Shown here: positions 28,772 to 38,369 of the stretch, one piece after another
How positions within the stretch are numbered: position 1 is the stretch's first letter
Layout of the letters: every line of letters begins with the position of its first letter
Origin: Aliidiomarina sp. B3213
GTDB taxonomy: Bacteria; Pseudomonadota; Gammaproteobacteria; Enterobacterales; Alteromonadaceae
Direction: 5' to 3'
NCBI RefSeq assembly: GCF_003290085.1
Contig: NZ_QMKJ01000002.1
Coordinates: 310,001-374,000, forward strand
DNA length: 64,000 nucleotides
Notes under the pieces: generated by a model
The model's database searches: none
What the model was told of the DNA's origin: nothing
The model's input: only the letters and a program-made list of their open reading frames with translations
Made by a program: the position numbers and the translations under genes

Positions 28772-29294
28772 CCACCCGCAAAGTAGAAAAAGCACTTTCT
28801 GGGTGGTTGTGTGCTAATTCCAGCAACCGCCCATCGGGCAAGCGCGCTATAGGTGTGTATGCGGAGTGTCTCGGATTGGCAAAAATAGCACTACTGACTT
28901 CAGAGCGAAGTTCTGTTCGCGTTTGCGCGCTTTCAATGCCTTGTAACCGAAGAAAATAACGAAGTAATGCATAAAAGCTGTCATTGTGGCCTCGGCGGTA
29001 TTCAAGCTGGGTATAGCGCACGTCGCTCTCATTGGGTTCAGTTACAATCATGAATTCGTATGGGTAGGAATTTTCGAAGACGCCTTCACACACCCAGAAA
29101 GGAAGCCGTTCGTCGCCCTCTTCACGGACTCCGTTGTATCGACCACGATCGCAACCACCCCATGCGCTCTGTTCAAATGCAGTAATTTGTGCGAGCGTTT
29201 GTTCTAAGTTCAAAACATCAACGGACACAGGTTCTTCAGTACTGCATGCTGCAATCGACAAAACGAGAGCAGCACCAAAGACTTTCTTGATCAT
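28761..29294 (-). CDS. Hypothetical lipoprotein
   Basis: The 177-residue protein has a lipobox at LSIAAC (Cys17) and no recognised domain. Two further Cys residues (WGGCDRGRY and FWVCEGV) may form a disulfide in the periplasm. The central part is acidic and aromatic. The ATG overlaps the ogt stop by 4 bases, so it is the last gene of the heavy-metal RND operon. Its 3' end overlaps the convergent RND permease gene. The position suggests, but does not prove, a role in envelope stress or metal handling. Confidence 0.62.
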   Translation of the reverse strand: MIKKVFGAALVLSIAACSTEEPVSVDVLNLEQTLAQITAFEQSAWGGCDRGRYNGVREEGDERLPFWVCEGVFENSYPYEFMIVTEPNESDVRYTQLEYRRGHNDSFYALLRYFLRLQGIESAQTRTELRSEVSSAIFANPRHSAYTPIARLPDGRLLELAHNHPESAFSTLRVVNP

Positions 29295-29749
29295 ACCAAT
29301 GTCCTTCCTTCTAGCTGCAATAGCCTCGACTTATTCTCTAAACCGCCAGCATAACCGCCTAGCCCACCATCAGCATTAACCACACGATGGCATGGAATAA
29401 TAATCGCGATCGGGTTCTTACCGTTGGCTTGACCTACAGCTTGAAAACCCTTTGGTCTGTCCACGAACTCAGCTAACTGCTTATAGGACCAAGTATCACC
29501 GTATGGAATTTCAAGTAGGGCATTCCATACTTGCTTTTGGAAAGCAGTTCCGCTCGGAGCAAGAGGCAAATTGAATTGCCTCAGCTTGCCCTCGAAAAAC
29601 AAATCGAGTTGTCTAACGGCTTCGGTTAATACGGTATCCGCCGTTCGTTGTGTCTGCAGGTCCCTCGCAAACTCAAGGTGAGTTAACGCATCACCCGAGC
29701 TTTTTGCGGTTAACCAGCCCACTTTTGTTTGCCAAGTTACGGAGTTCAT
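29291..29749 (-). CDS. ogt: Methylated-DNA--protein-cysteine methyltransferase
   Basis: This 152-residue suicide DNA-repair protein transfers alkyl groups from O6-alkylguanine to its own Cys. The active site IIPCHRVV holds Cys120. The helix-turn-helix segment GDTWSYKQLAEFVDRPKGFQAVGQANGKNP and the closing GGYAGGLENKSRLLQLEG are intact. It has Ogt length with no Ada N-terminal domain. It starts 10 bases after the CusA-like gene and overlaps the lipoprotein gene downstream, so it is embedded in a metal-efflux operon, an unusual place for this gene. Confidence 0.95.
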   Translation of the reverse strand: MNSVTWQTKVGWLTAKSSGDALTHLEFARDLQTQRTADTVLTEAVRQLDLFFEGKLRQFNLPLAPSGTAFQKQVWNALLEIPYGDTWSYKQLAEFVDRPKGFQAVGQANGKNPIAIIIPCHRVVNADGGLGGYAGGLENKSRLLQLEGRTLV

Positions 29750-29759
29750 AAACTCACTC

Positions 29760-32700
29760 CTAGGTTCCTAATCGTTTGAAGGCACGTTCCTCGCGCCAAC
29801 TCCATAAGACAGGAACGATAAACATGCTAAGAACAACGAAGCATAACCCACCTACTGTTGGAATGGCTAACGGTAACATGAGGTCTGCACCCCTTCCTGT
29901 CGCTGACAGAACAGGCAGTAAAGCAAGAATAGTTGTTGCGCTAGTCAAAAGACAGGCCCTGGCACGTCTCGTTGCTGCGGCAATAACCTGTTCACGCAAC
30001 TCACGAGTTGAGACTGGGGTCACGCGCTCAAATTTTTGCTTTAAGTAAGTGGCCATGACTACCCCGTCGTCAACCGCAATTCCGAATAGGGCTAGAAACC
30101 CAATCCAAACGGCAACGCTTAAGTGTACCGTGTCGATATTGAAAATATCGCGCATGGACTGACCGGCCGTTAACCAAGGAATGCCAAAATTCCCGAACCA
30201 GTCTGTACCGTACAAATACAACAAAACAAGTCCGCCAGACCAAGCAACAGCGACTCCCGAGAAAATAAATAAGGCACTCGAAATACGGTTAAATTGAACG
30301 TACAGCACCAACAAAATAAGTAACAACGCGAGTGGAATAATCCAACTTAATCTTTCCATAGCTCGCTGTTGCTGTTCATAACTACCGGCAAACCTGTATT
30401 GAACACCTGCTGGAAGCGTTTCGCCCCCAGCACTCAAAACCTCTTCGATACGCTTCGATGCGGCCTCTACAACGGCGACATCAGTAAGGCTTGGCTCAGA
30501 AGAAAACGTGACATAGCTTGTCAGAAAGGTATTTTCTGTACGAATCATTTGAGGACCTTGCTCGAAGGTAATGTCGGCAACTTCAACTAAAGGTATTTGC
30601 TCTCCATCCGGTGTTGTTAACCACACTTGTTCCATAGCTTCGACATCGTTTCGTCGCTCCAACGGATAACGAACACGCATATTGTAACGTTCCCGTCCCT
30701 CTATGGAGGTAGATACGGATTGACCGCCAATAGCAGTTGCAACCGTGCGTTGAACTTGCTGCATCGTTAAGCCATATCTTTGAATACGTGCGCGATCGAC
30801 ATTCACAACAAGATAAGGCTGACCAATTACACGTTCTGCATTGACCGAAGCAGGACGGATTCCAGGTGTTTCTTGCAATATTCGCTCAAAAACCAGAACA
30901 GCTTCCTCAAGTGCTTGTAAAGTTCCTGCTTGAACTTTAATACCTGTATTAGCACGCATGCCCGTCTGCAACATAATTTGACGTGTCTCAATAGGCTGCA
31001 ATTTAGGTGCGGAAGTGACACCGGGTATTGAAGCTGCGGCAATAATCTCCTGCCAAATGTCTTCTGGAGACTGAATATGCGTACGCCAATTCCGAAATGG
31101 CTGACCTGAGTCATCAGGAACCAAATCGCCATGTTCGTCTCGGACAAATTCGTCCTGCGCATCAACTTTGAATCGTTGAATTCGACCATTCTCGTCCACC
31201 ACATATTCAGGAGCATAAGCAATATAGGTTTCAACCATAGAAATCGGAGCAGGATCGAGCGCGGTATCTGCACGGCCTATTTTTCCTACGACACGTTCCA
31301 CTTCAGGAATAGCGGAAATAGTCCGGTCTTGCTCGCTTAAAATGTCGAGTGCCTCGCCTATCGAAGCATGCGGCATTGTAGTTGGCATCAATAGGAACGC
31401 GCCTTCGTCTAAGGCAGGCATTAACGTTTGCTGAAAGCTGGGATACAAAGAAACAGCCCACAGTATTAAAGCAACTGGTAAGGCTAAAAATGCTGCTTTG
31501 AATCTCAGGCAGAAGGCCAGTAGGTGCGGATAAACATAAAGAAAACCTTTAAAAACACCCACGACAACAGCGAAAACGAAAGCGACAAAAACAAAGTTAC
31601 GAAGGCTGCCTGCTTCCACACCTAATGGAAGCCAGGCGCCAGCTAGAACCCATCCGATATATGCCAATAACAAGGCATAAATAACACGGTAAACCTTGTG
31701 GTGTTTGTGCTTGAGTTTGTCTACAAAATCAAATCGCTCACTTAGCAACAAGCGTAGAAGAGAGGGTAGAATCACCACAGCCACGAGTACAGATGCCAGA
31801 AGAACAATTGTTTTCGTGTACGCTAATGGCGTGAAAAGTTTACCCTCAGCACCTGTAAGTGCAAAGACAGGAATAAAACTAATCACCGTTGTAATTATTG
31901 CGGTAAATACTGCTGGAGCCACTTCTTTAGTAGCCCGAGCAACACTTTGCGTGCGCTCTTTGTTGGTTGCGTCCGAGCCTCGCGCATGGCGGTAAACGTT
32001 TTCCGTGACAATAATAGCCATGTCGACAATCGTACCGATTGCGATAGCAATACCAGCCAGTGCGACAATGTTGGCTTCAATATTCATCACCTTCATCACC
32101 GCAAAAGTTAGCAGTACCGCGAGTGGCAGCATCGCACTTATGGCGAGTGCAGAGCGAAAATGAAGAAGCAACAACAGAACAACCGCTGCGGTCACCCAAA
32201 GCTGGTGAGAGAGCGCGTTCTCAAGTGTTCCCAAGGTTTCTTGAATAAGGTCTGATCGGTCATAAAACGGTACAATGGTTAATTGGCTCTCGCTCAACCA
32301 TTCAGGCCAAACCCTCTCAGGGTGAGCTTTTAACCAATTCGCCCAAGCGTCATGCGTTGGCTCTGAGTCATCTGCTTGTGGATGACTGCCCGGAAAGAGC
32401 GGTAAACCTTGCTGTTGAGCGAAGTTCACCACGGTTTGTGCAGACGTTTCACGCCAATCTACAATAGCTTTGGCAGGAAGACTCCGTCCTATTTGCTGTA
32501 CTTCTTCTTGTACGCGCTGAATGACCTCATAAGGATTGGCTCCCTCACGAACCGTGACCACACCTCCAACAGCTTCTGCACCGTCTACATCGAGCGCGCC
32601 TCTACGACGCGCAGGACCAAAGCTCACAGTAGCCACATCTGAAATTCGTATGGAGCGGTGGTTCGGTAACTGCTTGACGGTTGCACTTCTCAATTCCTCG

Positions 32701-33458
32701 AGAGAAGTAATAAACCCTTCTCCACGAACCAAGTAATCAACCCCGTTAATTTCAGTGTTGCCCGCCCCTACTTCAAGGTTGGCCTGGCGAACCGCATTCT
32801 CAACATCCTGAATACTTAATCCATACTCGCGTAAAGCCTGTGGATGAACATCAACCTGATACTCGCGGACGAAACCACCCACTGAAGCCACTTCACTGAC
32901 ACCTTCGGCTTGCATAAGTCCATAGCGTACATACCAATCTTGTACACTGCGGATCTCGTCGAGGTCCCAACCTCCAACTGGCTGTCCAGACCGGTTTCGC
33001 CCTTCGATTGTGTACCAAAATACTTGGCCTAAACCTGTCGCATCAGGTCCAAGTTGAGGCTGAACTCCAGCAGGAAGTGCTGACGAAGGCATTGAAGAGA
33101 TTTTTTCCAAAATTCGAGTTCTTGACCAATAGAAGTCGACGTCTTCTTCAAAAATGACCGCTATGCTTGAAAAACCAAACATGGAAACGCTGCGCACATC
33201 TTTAACACCCGCAACACCCATGAGGTTAACCGTAAGCGGATAACTTACCTGATCTTCAACGTCTTGCGGCGAGCGCCCGGGCCATTCAGTAAATACAATC
33301 TGCTGATTCTCTCCGAGGTTAGGAAGTGCATCCACAGCGACAGGATTGCGAGGTGTCGACAACTGCCAACTAAACGGAGAAACATAAACCCCTGCACAAA
33401 CGATCAGGATGGCCAGAATTCCAGCCACCAACCGATTTCTTAAAAGCCAGGCAATCAT
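29760..33458 (-). CDS. cusA: CusA/CzcA-type heavy-metal RND efflux permease, enlarged
   Basis: At 1232 residues this is about 180 longer than E. coli CusA. Heavy-metal RND features include the N-terminal MIAWLLRNRLVAGILAILI, the TM4 segment AIAIGTIVDMAIIVTENVYR with its relay Asp, VGKIGRADTALDPAPISMVET, the Met-containing IMLQTGM and GPQMIRTEN segments, and ALFGIAVDDGVVM near the end. Extra material is seen as an insertion at about 340-398, two additional hydrophobic helices at about 592-612 and 621-640 between the two halves, and an insertion at about 758-800. Whether copper/silver or another metal is exported cannot be decided. It lies 2 bases after the adaptor gene. The cusA symbol indicates family only. 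Confidence 0.88.
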   Translation of the reverse strand: MIAWLLRNRLVAGILAILIVCAGVYVSPFSWQLSTPRNPVAVDALPNLGENQQIVFTEWPGRSPQDVEDQVSYPLTVNLMGVAGVKDVRSVSMFGFSSIAVIFEEDVDFYWSRTRILEKISSMPSSALPAGVQPQLGPDATGLGQVFWYTIEGRNRSGQPVGGWDLDEIRSVQDWYVRYGLMQAEGVSEVASVGGFVREYQVDVHPQALREYGLSIQDVENAVRQANLEVGAGNTEINGVDYLVRGEGFITSLEELRSATVKQLPNHRSIRISDVATVSFGPARRRGALDVDGAEAVGGVVTVREGANPYEVIQRVQEEVQQIGRSLPAKAIVDWRETSAQTVVNFAQQQGLPLFPGSHPQADDSEPTHDAWANWLKAHPERVWPEWLSESQLTIVPFYDRSDLIQETLGTLENALSHQLWVTAAVVLLLLLHFRSALAISAMLPLAVLLTFAVMKVMNIEANIVALAGIAIAIGTIVDMAIIVTENVYRHARGSDATNKERTQSVARATKEVAPAVFTAIITTVISFIPVFALTGAEGKLFTPLAYTKTIVLLASVLVAVVILPSLLRLLLSERFDFVDKLKHKHHKVYRVIYALLLAYIGWVLAGAWLPLGVEAGSLRNFVFVAFVFAVVVGVFKGFLYVYPHLLAFCLRFKAAFLALPVALILWAVSLYPSFQQTLMPALDEGAFLLMPTTMPHASIGEALDILSEQDRTISAIPEVERVVGKIGRADTALDPAPISMVETYIAYAPEYVVDENGRIQRFKVDAQDEFVRDEHGDLVPDDSGQPFRNWRTHIQSPEDIWQEIIAAASIPGVTSAPKLQPIETRQIMLQTGMRANTGIKVQAGTLQALEEAVLVFERILQETPGIRPASVNAERVIGQPYLVVNVDRARIQRYGLTMQQVQRTVATAIGGQSVSTSIEGRERYNMRVRYPLERRNDVEAMEQVWLTTPDGEQIPLVEVADITFEQGPQMIRTENTFLTSYVTFSSEPSLTDVAVVEAASKRIEEVLSAGGETLPAGVQYRFAGSYEQQQRAMERLSWIIPLALLLILLVLYVQFNRISSALFIFSGVAVAWSGGLVLLYLYGTDWFGNFGIPWLTAGQSMRDIFNIDTVHLSVAVWIGFLALFGIAVDDGVVMATYLKQKFERVTPVSTRELREQVIAAATRRARACLLTSATTILALLPVLSATGRGADLMLPLAIPTVGGLCFVVLSMFIVPVLWSWREERAFKRLGT

Positions 33459-33460
33459 GA

Positions 33461-35230
33461 CTAAGAAGCCTCGTGTTGCAGTGGTTCTCTCATTTCACCG
33501 CAGCGCAGCATCATCGAGCCATAATAGGGATTTTGAAGTTCCCGGTTAGGTTGCAACCACTCCGCCCCTGCGCCAGATCTCGCCATCGGACAATATGCAA
33601 CATGCGCTTCTATAGAGGTGCCTTGCTTTCGGGCTATTTGAATCCAAGCAAGGGAGTAAAAGTAAAAATGGTCTCGTGCGGTTTGCAAATCAGAAACGTG
33701 CATGACGTGCTGCTGACCTCTTGTTGCCTGTGCACGTATCTCTGACATTTGCTCCGACCAATCCACAGCGTCAACCGCAGCCATATAGTTTTCTGCAGCT
33801 GATTTCCAAGACTGCAAGTCGTCCGATTTGAGCGCGTCCCATTGAGCAAAATAATGCGTAAGTATCACCTCTAGGTTCTCATCCGAGATAATCTCAGTGG
33901 CCGCATTATGATTAGGCATATTTTCCATCGAACTCTCATCAACTAGTTCGCTGTGCTGGTGCTCTTGGTGTTGGCGGCCACTCATCATGCTTGCCTGACC
34001 GCGTAGTTGAAGTTCACTATCTAGCCTGAAGTTCCCTTGTGTCACAACAAGATCGCCAGGCTTTAAACCAGCTTTAACCTCGTAATAATCCCCAAACGAC
34101 TTACCAATTTGAACTTCTTTACCTGCGAATTGGTATTCGTTCTCAGGGTTTTGCACGTACACCCACGATCGCTCGCCGGTATACATCACCGCACTTTTTG
34201 GAATTAAGACTTGGTCTTGCTGTTCGTATTCAAGTTGAGCGTTGACAAACGCTCCAGTTAACAGTTGAGAAGCTCCAATTTCGAACTCGACACGTGCAGT
34301 CACAACCTGGCGGCTGTCATCAAATTCAGGTTCCAATAACGTCACGGTACCCATAAGTGGCTCTGCTAAACCAACGCTATTCACCACCACTTTTTGACCT
34401 TCACTAAGGTAGGCTACTTGGTTTGGAAACACGTCGAGTTCAACCCAAACATGCTCGGGGTCGGCAATGCGTGCGATTGGTGCACCGCGCTCAACGTACT
34501 CACCGACTGCGACTAAAGCGTCAATCACAACACCCGACATAGCCGCATATATTGCAACGGCATCTTCTTGATTCCTTTCTGCCACTAATCTTTCGATATC
34601 AGACTGAGGGATACCTAACCACTGCAGCCTTTGAGCCGACGCTCTCAAGGTTTCCTGCGCTGAACTGCGTAAAGTGGGTGAAAGCTGACGATTTTCAAGC
34701 AGCTGCACTGCGTCCAAGTATTCCTGTTGCGCGCTCAAAAGTTCAGGACTGTATAACGACGCAACCCGATCGCCTGCATTTACCTGCTCACCCACTTCAT
34801 CGACATGTAAGGTTTCAATGCGACCGGCAGACCATGCCGTAAGTGTTTTAATATGCCGGGTATCCCATTGAGCACGCCCTTGAAGCTCCACCATTTCTTT
34901 AGCGACGCCTTGTATTACAGGCGAGCTTTGGACACGCATTAAAGACACTGCTCGCGGTGAAAACTCGGTAAACTCTGCACTCTCGGAGACTTCAACGCCT
35001 TCATTTTCAATAGGAATCAGGTCCATTCCGCAAATTGGACAAGTGTCATTAGGATCGGTACTGCGCACTGAAGGGTGCATCGAGCAGGTGTATTCCGTAA
35101 CGGTGCTGCCATCAGCAACTTGCTCTGCCAACGTGTGGTCATGAGCATCTTGCTCGGTACAAGCAGTAAGAGCGAACATTAGGAAGAAAATACTCGCTAA
35201 GCGGGTTAAAACTTTTTTATCAATAAACAT
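33461..35230 (-). CDS. cusB: CusB/CzcB-type RND adaptor with metal-binding N- and C-terminal domains
   Basis: The 589-residue lipoprotein has its lipobox at LTAC (Cys24). A heavy-metal-binding domain follows at about 47-74 (YTCSMHPSVRS then CPICGMDLIPI), with a CxM and CxxC pattern. The adaptor body (about 85-430) has paired lipoyl halves, a helical hairpin around 155-215 and a beta-barrel. The C-terminus (about 450-585) is a DUF3347 domain ending AYCPMARSGAGAEWL and NPYYGSMMLRCGE, a module that often accompanies copper proteins. It would capture periplasmic metal and feed the CusA-like pump encoded next. No outer-membrane CusC is present in the operon. Confidence 0.88.
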   Translation of the reverse strand: MFIDKKVLTRLASIFFLMFALTACTEQDAHDHTLAEQVADGSTVTEYTCSMHPSVRSTDPNDTCPICGMDLIPIENEGVEVSESAEFTEFSPRAVSLMRVQSSPVIQGVAKEMVELQGRAQWDTRHIKTLTAWSAGRIETLHVDEVGEQVNAGDRVASLYSPELLSAQQEYLDAVQLLENRQLSPTLRSSAQETLRASAQRLQWLGIPQSDIERLVAERNQEDAVAIYAAMSGVVIDALVAVGEYVERGAPIARIADPEHVWVELDVFPNQVAYLSEGQKVVVNSVGLAEPLMGTVTLLEPEFDDSRQVVTARVEFEIGASQLLTGAFVNAQLEYEQQDQVLIPKSAVMYTGERSWVYVQNPENEYQFAGKEVQIGKSFGDYYEVKAGLKPGDLVVTQGNFRLDSELQLRGQASMMSGRQHQEHQHSELVDESSMENMPNHNAATEIISDENLEVILTHYFAQWDALKSDDLQSWKSAAENYMAAVDAVDWSEQMSEIRAQATRGQQHVMHVSDLQTARDHFYFYSLAWIQIARKQGTSIEAHVAYCPMARSGAGAEWLQPNRELQNPYYGSMMLRCGEMREPLQHEAS

Positions 35231-35303
35231 GGCAATGCCTCAATCGTACAACTTAAAAGAAAACGTTTCGCCGCAAAGCAAGTTGCAGCGTCAGCGGGTT
35301 TCC

Positions 35304-35690
35304 TTAAGCACGACTGGGCGGAGGATTCTGAAGGCTTGCGTAAAATTGATAATTGAGAGTGACGTACGGTATGCGCTCGGAAGACATGCGCACATGGGCA
35401 ACAGTCGTCGTTGAAACAAGGCCAGCACTCGACGCGACCACATGCTCGCAGTGATCACATCCTTTATCACAACTATGAACGGTATGAGACTGACCTTCAT
35501 CACAGCAATCGTATAGTGCGCTGGCATCGCTTATCGCTGAATCGCTCTTGTGCATCGGACAAGGAGCATCTTCATTTTTCACGATGTGATTCGTTGGCAT
35601 ATTTTCATTTGGCACAGCAAAGCTCGCGGGCGCTGCAAGAAGCCCCACGGTCATTATGCTTATAAGTAACCAAGTGAAAAAAGTTTTCAT
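35304..35690 (-). CDS. Cys/His-rich periplasmic metal-resistance protein (CzcI/CopL-like)
   Basis: The 128-residue protein has a signal peptide (about 1-25, ending ASFA) and a mature part dense in Cys and His: CPMHKSD, LYDCCDEGQSHTVHSCDKGCDHCEHVV. It ends in PPPSRA, a tail often seen in small proteins encoded ahead of cation-efflux genes, from memory. It likely binds metal in the periplasm, as a buffer or sensor accessory. It is the first gene of the operon and lies 73 bases before cusB. The family assignment to CzcI or CopL is not secure. Confidence 0.65.
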   Translation of the reverse strand: MKTFFTWLLISIMTVGLLAAPASFAVPNENMPTNHIVKNEDAPCPMHKSDSAISDASALYDCCDEGQSHTVHSCDKGCDHCEHVVASSAGLVSTTTVAHVRMSSERIPYVTLNYQFYASLQNPPPSRA

Positions 35691-35719
35691 TAGTCCACAA
35701 TATTGCTTAGTGAAACACT

Positions 35720-35748
35720 ATTATGACCTGCCTTAAACACCTACGCAA
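35720..35748 (-). promoter_or_regulatory. Candidate sigma-70 promoter of the metal-efflux operon
   Basis: On the minus strand TTGCGT (complement of 35743-35748) and CATAAT (complement of 35720-35725) are spaced by 17 bases, and the first ATG follows 30 bases later. No MerR-type dyad or CsoR site was recognised. Confidence 0.4.
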
Positions 35749-35858
35749 ATAGCAACGGTATTATTTGTTTACACTTTGTTACTGCTAAGCTTTTCATTTT
35801 GTCGCATTACCTTATAGAATCGGGAGGTTATTACTAAAAAACAACAAGAGGACTTGTC

Positions 35859-38369
35859 ATGTTGAAAAAGCTCGCAGTAGCTAGTGCAGTAGCATTTGCA
35901 CTTGGACTGAACGGGTACGTAGCTCCAGTATCAGCGCAAGAAGGTGAAGACGCTGAAGAGGAAATGACGTACGCGAAACTCATTGAAGACTTAGAAGTTC
36001 AAGAAGGTCTGTTCAATCTTTACCGTGATACAGAATCTGGTGAGTTAATGATGTCACTCACGGAAGACCAATTGAACACCCCTTTCCTTTACTTCGCGAT
36101 GACTCATGACGGTGTACTAGAAGCGGGTCATTTCCGTGGTTCATATCGTGATGAGAAAATCGTTGAGTTTCGTCGTTACTACAATCGTATCGACATTATC
36201 CAACGCCCTATTCGATTCAAATTTGATCAAGACAGCGCGCTAAGCAATGCAGAAAGTGCAAACATGAGCACGAGTGTTCTTGCTTCGCTTGAAATCAAAC
36301 ATGAAGAAGACGGCCGTATTGTTATTCCTGCCGACGACATTTTTGTAAGTGAAGCACTGCACCGTGTATCTCCTTACCCGAACCCGAACAACCGTGACGG
36401 TTTTAGCGTAGGCAGTTTCAGCAAGTCACAATCTCGTGTACTGAACGAGCGTGTATATGACAACAACCTAGACGTTGTTGTGAACTACGTGTTCAATAAC
36501 CCGAATCCTTCTTCGTGGCCAACGGCTGCAGTAGCAGACCCACGTTCTACTTCGGTAACCATGCAGCACTCTTTTGTTGCACTACCGGAAAATGACTTTG
36601 AAGCACGCCGCGACGATGCTCGTGTAGGTTATTTCGGTAACCAGTTTGACGATATGACTTCAGCAGACTGGGCTCCGTACATGGACAACATCAACCGCTG
36701 GAACTTGGTTAAGCAAGATCCATCAGCTGAAGTTTCAGATCCTGTAGAACCTATCGTTTTCTGGTTGGAAAATACTACTCCTGAAGAGTGGCGTGGCGTA
36801 ATTACCGAAGGTGTACTTGCTTGGAACGTAGCATTTGAACAAGCAGGCATTTCTAACGCGTTAGAAGTACGCATTCAACCAGACGACGCAGAATGGGACG
36901 CAGGCGACATTAATTACAACGTAATCCGTTGGACTTCATCTCCGAACCCTCCATTCGGTGGCTATGGCCCGTCTCTAGCTAACCCTTATACCGGTCAAAT
37001 TCTTGGTGCAGACATCATGATGGAATATGTCTACATGACGAATCGCTGGATTGAAGGTGAACTATATGGTGCAAACGACGCTTCAATTGATGACGCGGCA
37101 TACTGCAGCCAAGGTCACTTGATCAACGAAGGGCTACTAGCTGGTGCAGCGATGTCTGGCTTACTTGGTGTTGAGTCTATTGAAGACAACGAATTACTAC
37201 GCCAAGGTATGATTCACGTAATTTTGCACGAAGTGGGCCATACACTAGGTCTGAATCACAATATGAAAGCTTCTATTTTGTGGGATTCAGAAGAAGTGCA
37301 TGATGCAGCGACAACACAAGGTCAGCTTACTGGTTCTGTTATGGACTATGCGCCAGTAAACATCGCACCACCCGGCGTTGAACAAGGTGATTATTACCAG
37401 TACGTAGTAGGTCCTTATGACCGCTGGGCAATCGAGTACGGTTACAGCCAAGCTGCAGCAACTCCAGAAGCTGAAGAAGAACGTTTAGAAGAAATTCTTA
37501 GCCGTTCACACCAACATGAACTAGCGTTCGGTAACGACGCTGACGATATGCGTGCACCTGGTCGCCACATCGACCCACGCGTAATGATTGGTGATATGTC
37601 TTCAGAGCCTGTGAAGTATGCACAAGGTCGCTTCGCTATCGTGAACGAGACTTTTGGTACTCTACTTGACGAAGCGCGCCCAGAAGGCGAGTCTCACGAA
37701 CAGCTATCGACATTAGCTAGCCGTTTGTTTGGTAACTACTATGGCCAAGCTGGCGTGGTTTCTCGTCAAATTGGTGGTGTTTATGTAGAACGTGCATTCG
37801 TAGGCCAAGGCGCTGAAAATGCTCCATTTACACCAGTGCCAAAAGAGCTTCAAAAAGAAGCGATGCAAACGCTAACTGACTCGGTATTTGCACCAGACGT
37901 TCTTGAGTCTATGGAACCTGTTCTTGCATACATGCAAAGACAGCGTCGTGGCTTCAACCACTATGGTAATAACGAAGACCCGAATTTTCATGACATGGTA
38001 CTGATGATGCAACAGAACGTGTTGAATCATGTACTTCATCCGAACACGATGAAGCGTATTACCGACTCTACACGCTATGGTAACGAGTACCCACTTGGCG
38101 AAGTGATGACTGATTTAACAGACGCGGTATTCCCGAATCCTCGTTCAATCACAACCACTAGCCGCAACCTGCAAATTGCTTACGTAGAGCGTTTAATTGC
38201 AATTTCAGGCCTAGAAGGTGACTCACCGTTTGATCATATCAGCCGTACTGCGGCGTATGCGCAACTAGAACGAATCAAAGCGATGCGTGCTCCACGCCGC
38301 TCTGACTTCGAAGTGGTTGCTCATTTCGACTACATCAAGCGTATGATTGAGCAGGCAATGGAAGCCTAA
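35859..38369 (+). CDS. Secreted zinc metalloprotease, DUF5117/DUF4953 family
   Basis: The 836-residue protein has a signal peptide (1-30, ending VSAQ) and a DUF5117-type N-terminal domain (about 40-300). Its catalytic region contains HEVGHTLGLNH (457-467), matching the metzincin consensus HExxHxxGxxH with His457, His461 and His467 as Zn ligands and Glu458 as the general base. A SVMDYAP turn (about residue 495) follows as the Met-turn. The ATG has an AAGAGGA ribosome site 6 bases upstream. Such proteins are frequent in Alteromonadales and Bacteroidota, with unknown substrates. The stop overlaps the start of an Nramp-family gene by one base (TAATG). Confidence 0.88.
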   Translation: MLKKLAVASAVAFALGLNGYVAPVSAQEGEDAEEEMTYAKLIEDLEVQEGLFNLYRDTESGELMMSLTEDQLNTPFLYFAMTHDGVLEAGHFRGSYRDEKIVEFRRYYNRIDIIQRPIRFKFDQDSALSNAESANMSTSVLASLEIKHEEDGRIVIPADDIFVSEALHRVSPYPNPNNRDGFSVGSFSKSQSRVLNERVYDNNLDVVVNYVFNNPNPSSWPTAAVADPRSTSVTMQHSFVALPENDFEARRDDARVGYFGNQFDDMTSADWAPYMDNINRWNLVKQDPSAEVSDPVEPIVFWLENTTPEEWRGVITEGVLAWNVAFEQAGISNALEVRIQPDDAEWDAGDINYNVIRWTSSPNPPFGGYGPSLANPYTGQILGADIMMEYVYMTNRWIEGELYGANDASIDDAAYCSQGHLINEGLLAGAAMSGLLGVESIEDNELLRQGMIHVILHEVGHTLGLNHNMKASILWDSEEVHDAATTQGQLTGSVMDYAPVNIAPPGVEQGDYYQYVVGPYDRWAIEYGYSQAAATPEAEEERLEEILSRSHQHELAFGNDADDMRAPGRHIDPRVMIGDMSSEPVKYAQGRFAIVNETFGTLLDEARPEGESHEQLSTLASRLFGNYYGQAGVVSRQIGGVYVERAFVGQGAENAPFTPVPKELQKEAMQTLTDSVFAPDVLESMEPVLAYMQRQRRGFNHYGNNEDPNFHDMVLMMQQNVLNHVLHPNTMKRITDSTRYGNEYPLGEVMTDLTDAVFPNPRSITTTSRNLQIAYVERLIAISGLEGDSPFDHISRTAAYAQLERIKAMRAPRRSDFEVVAHFDYIKRMIEQAMEA

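Noticed and set aside
30827-31273. A 148-codon minus-strand frame inside the CusA-like gene
   Set aside because: It is a same-strand frame-shifted shadow of a certain gene, with no upstream ribosome site and no family resemblance.
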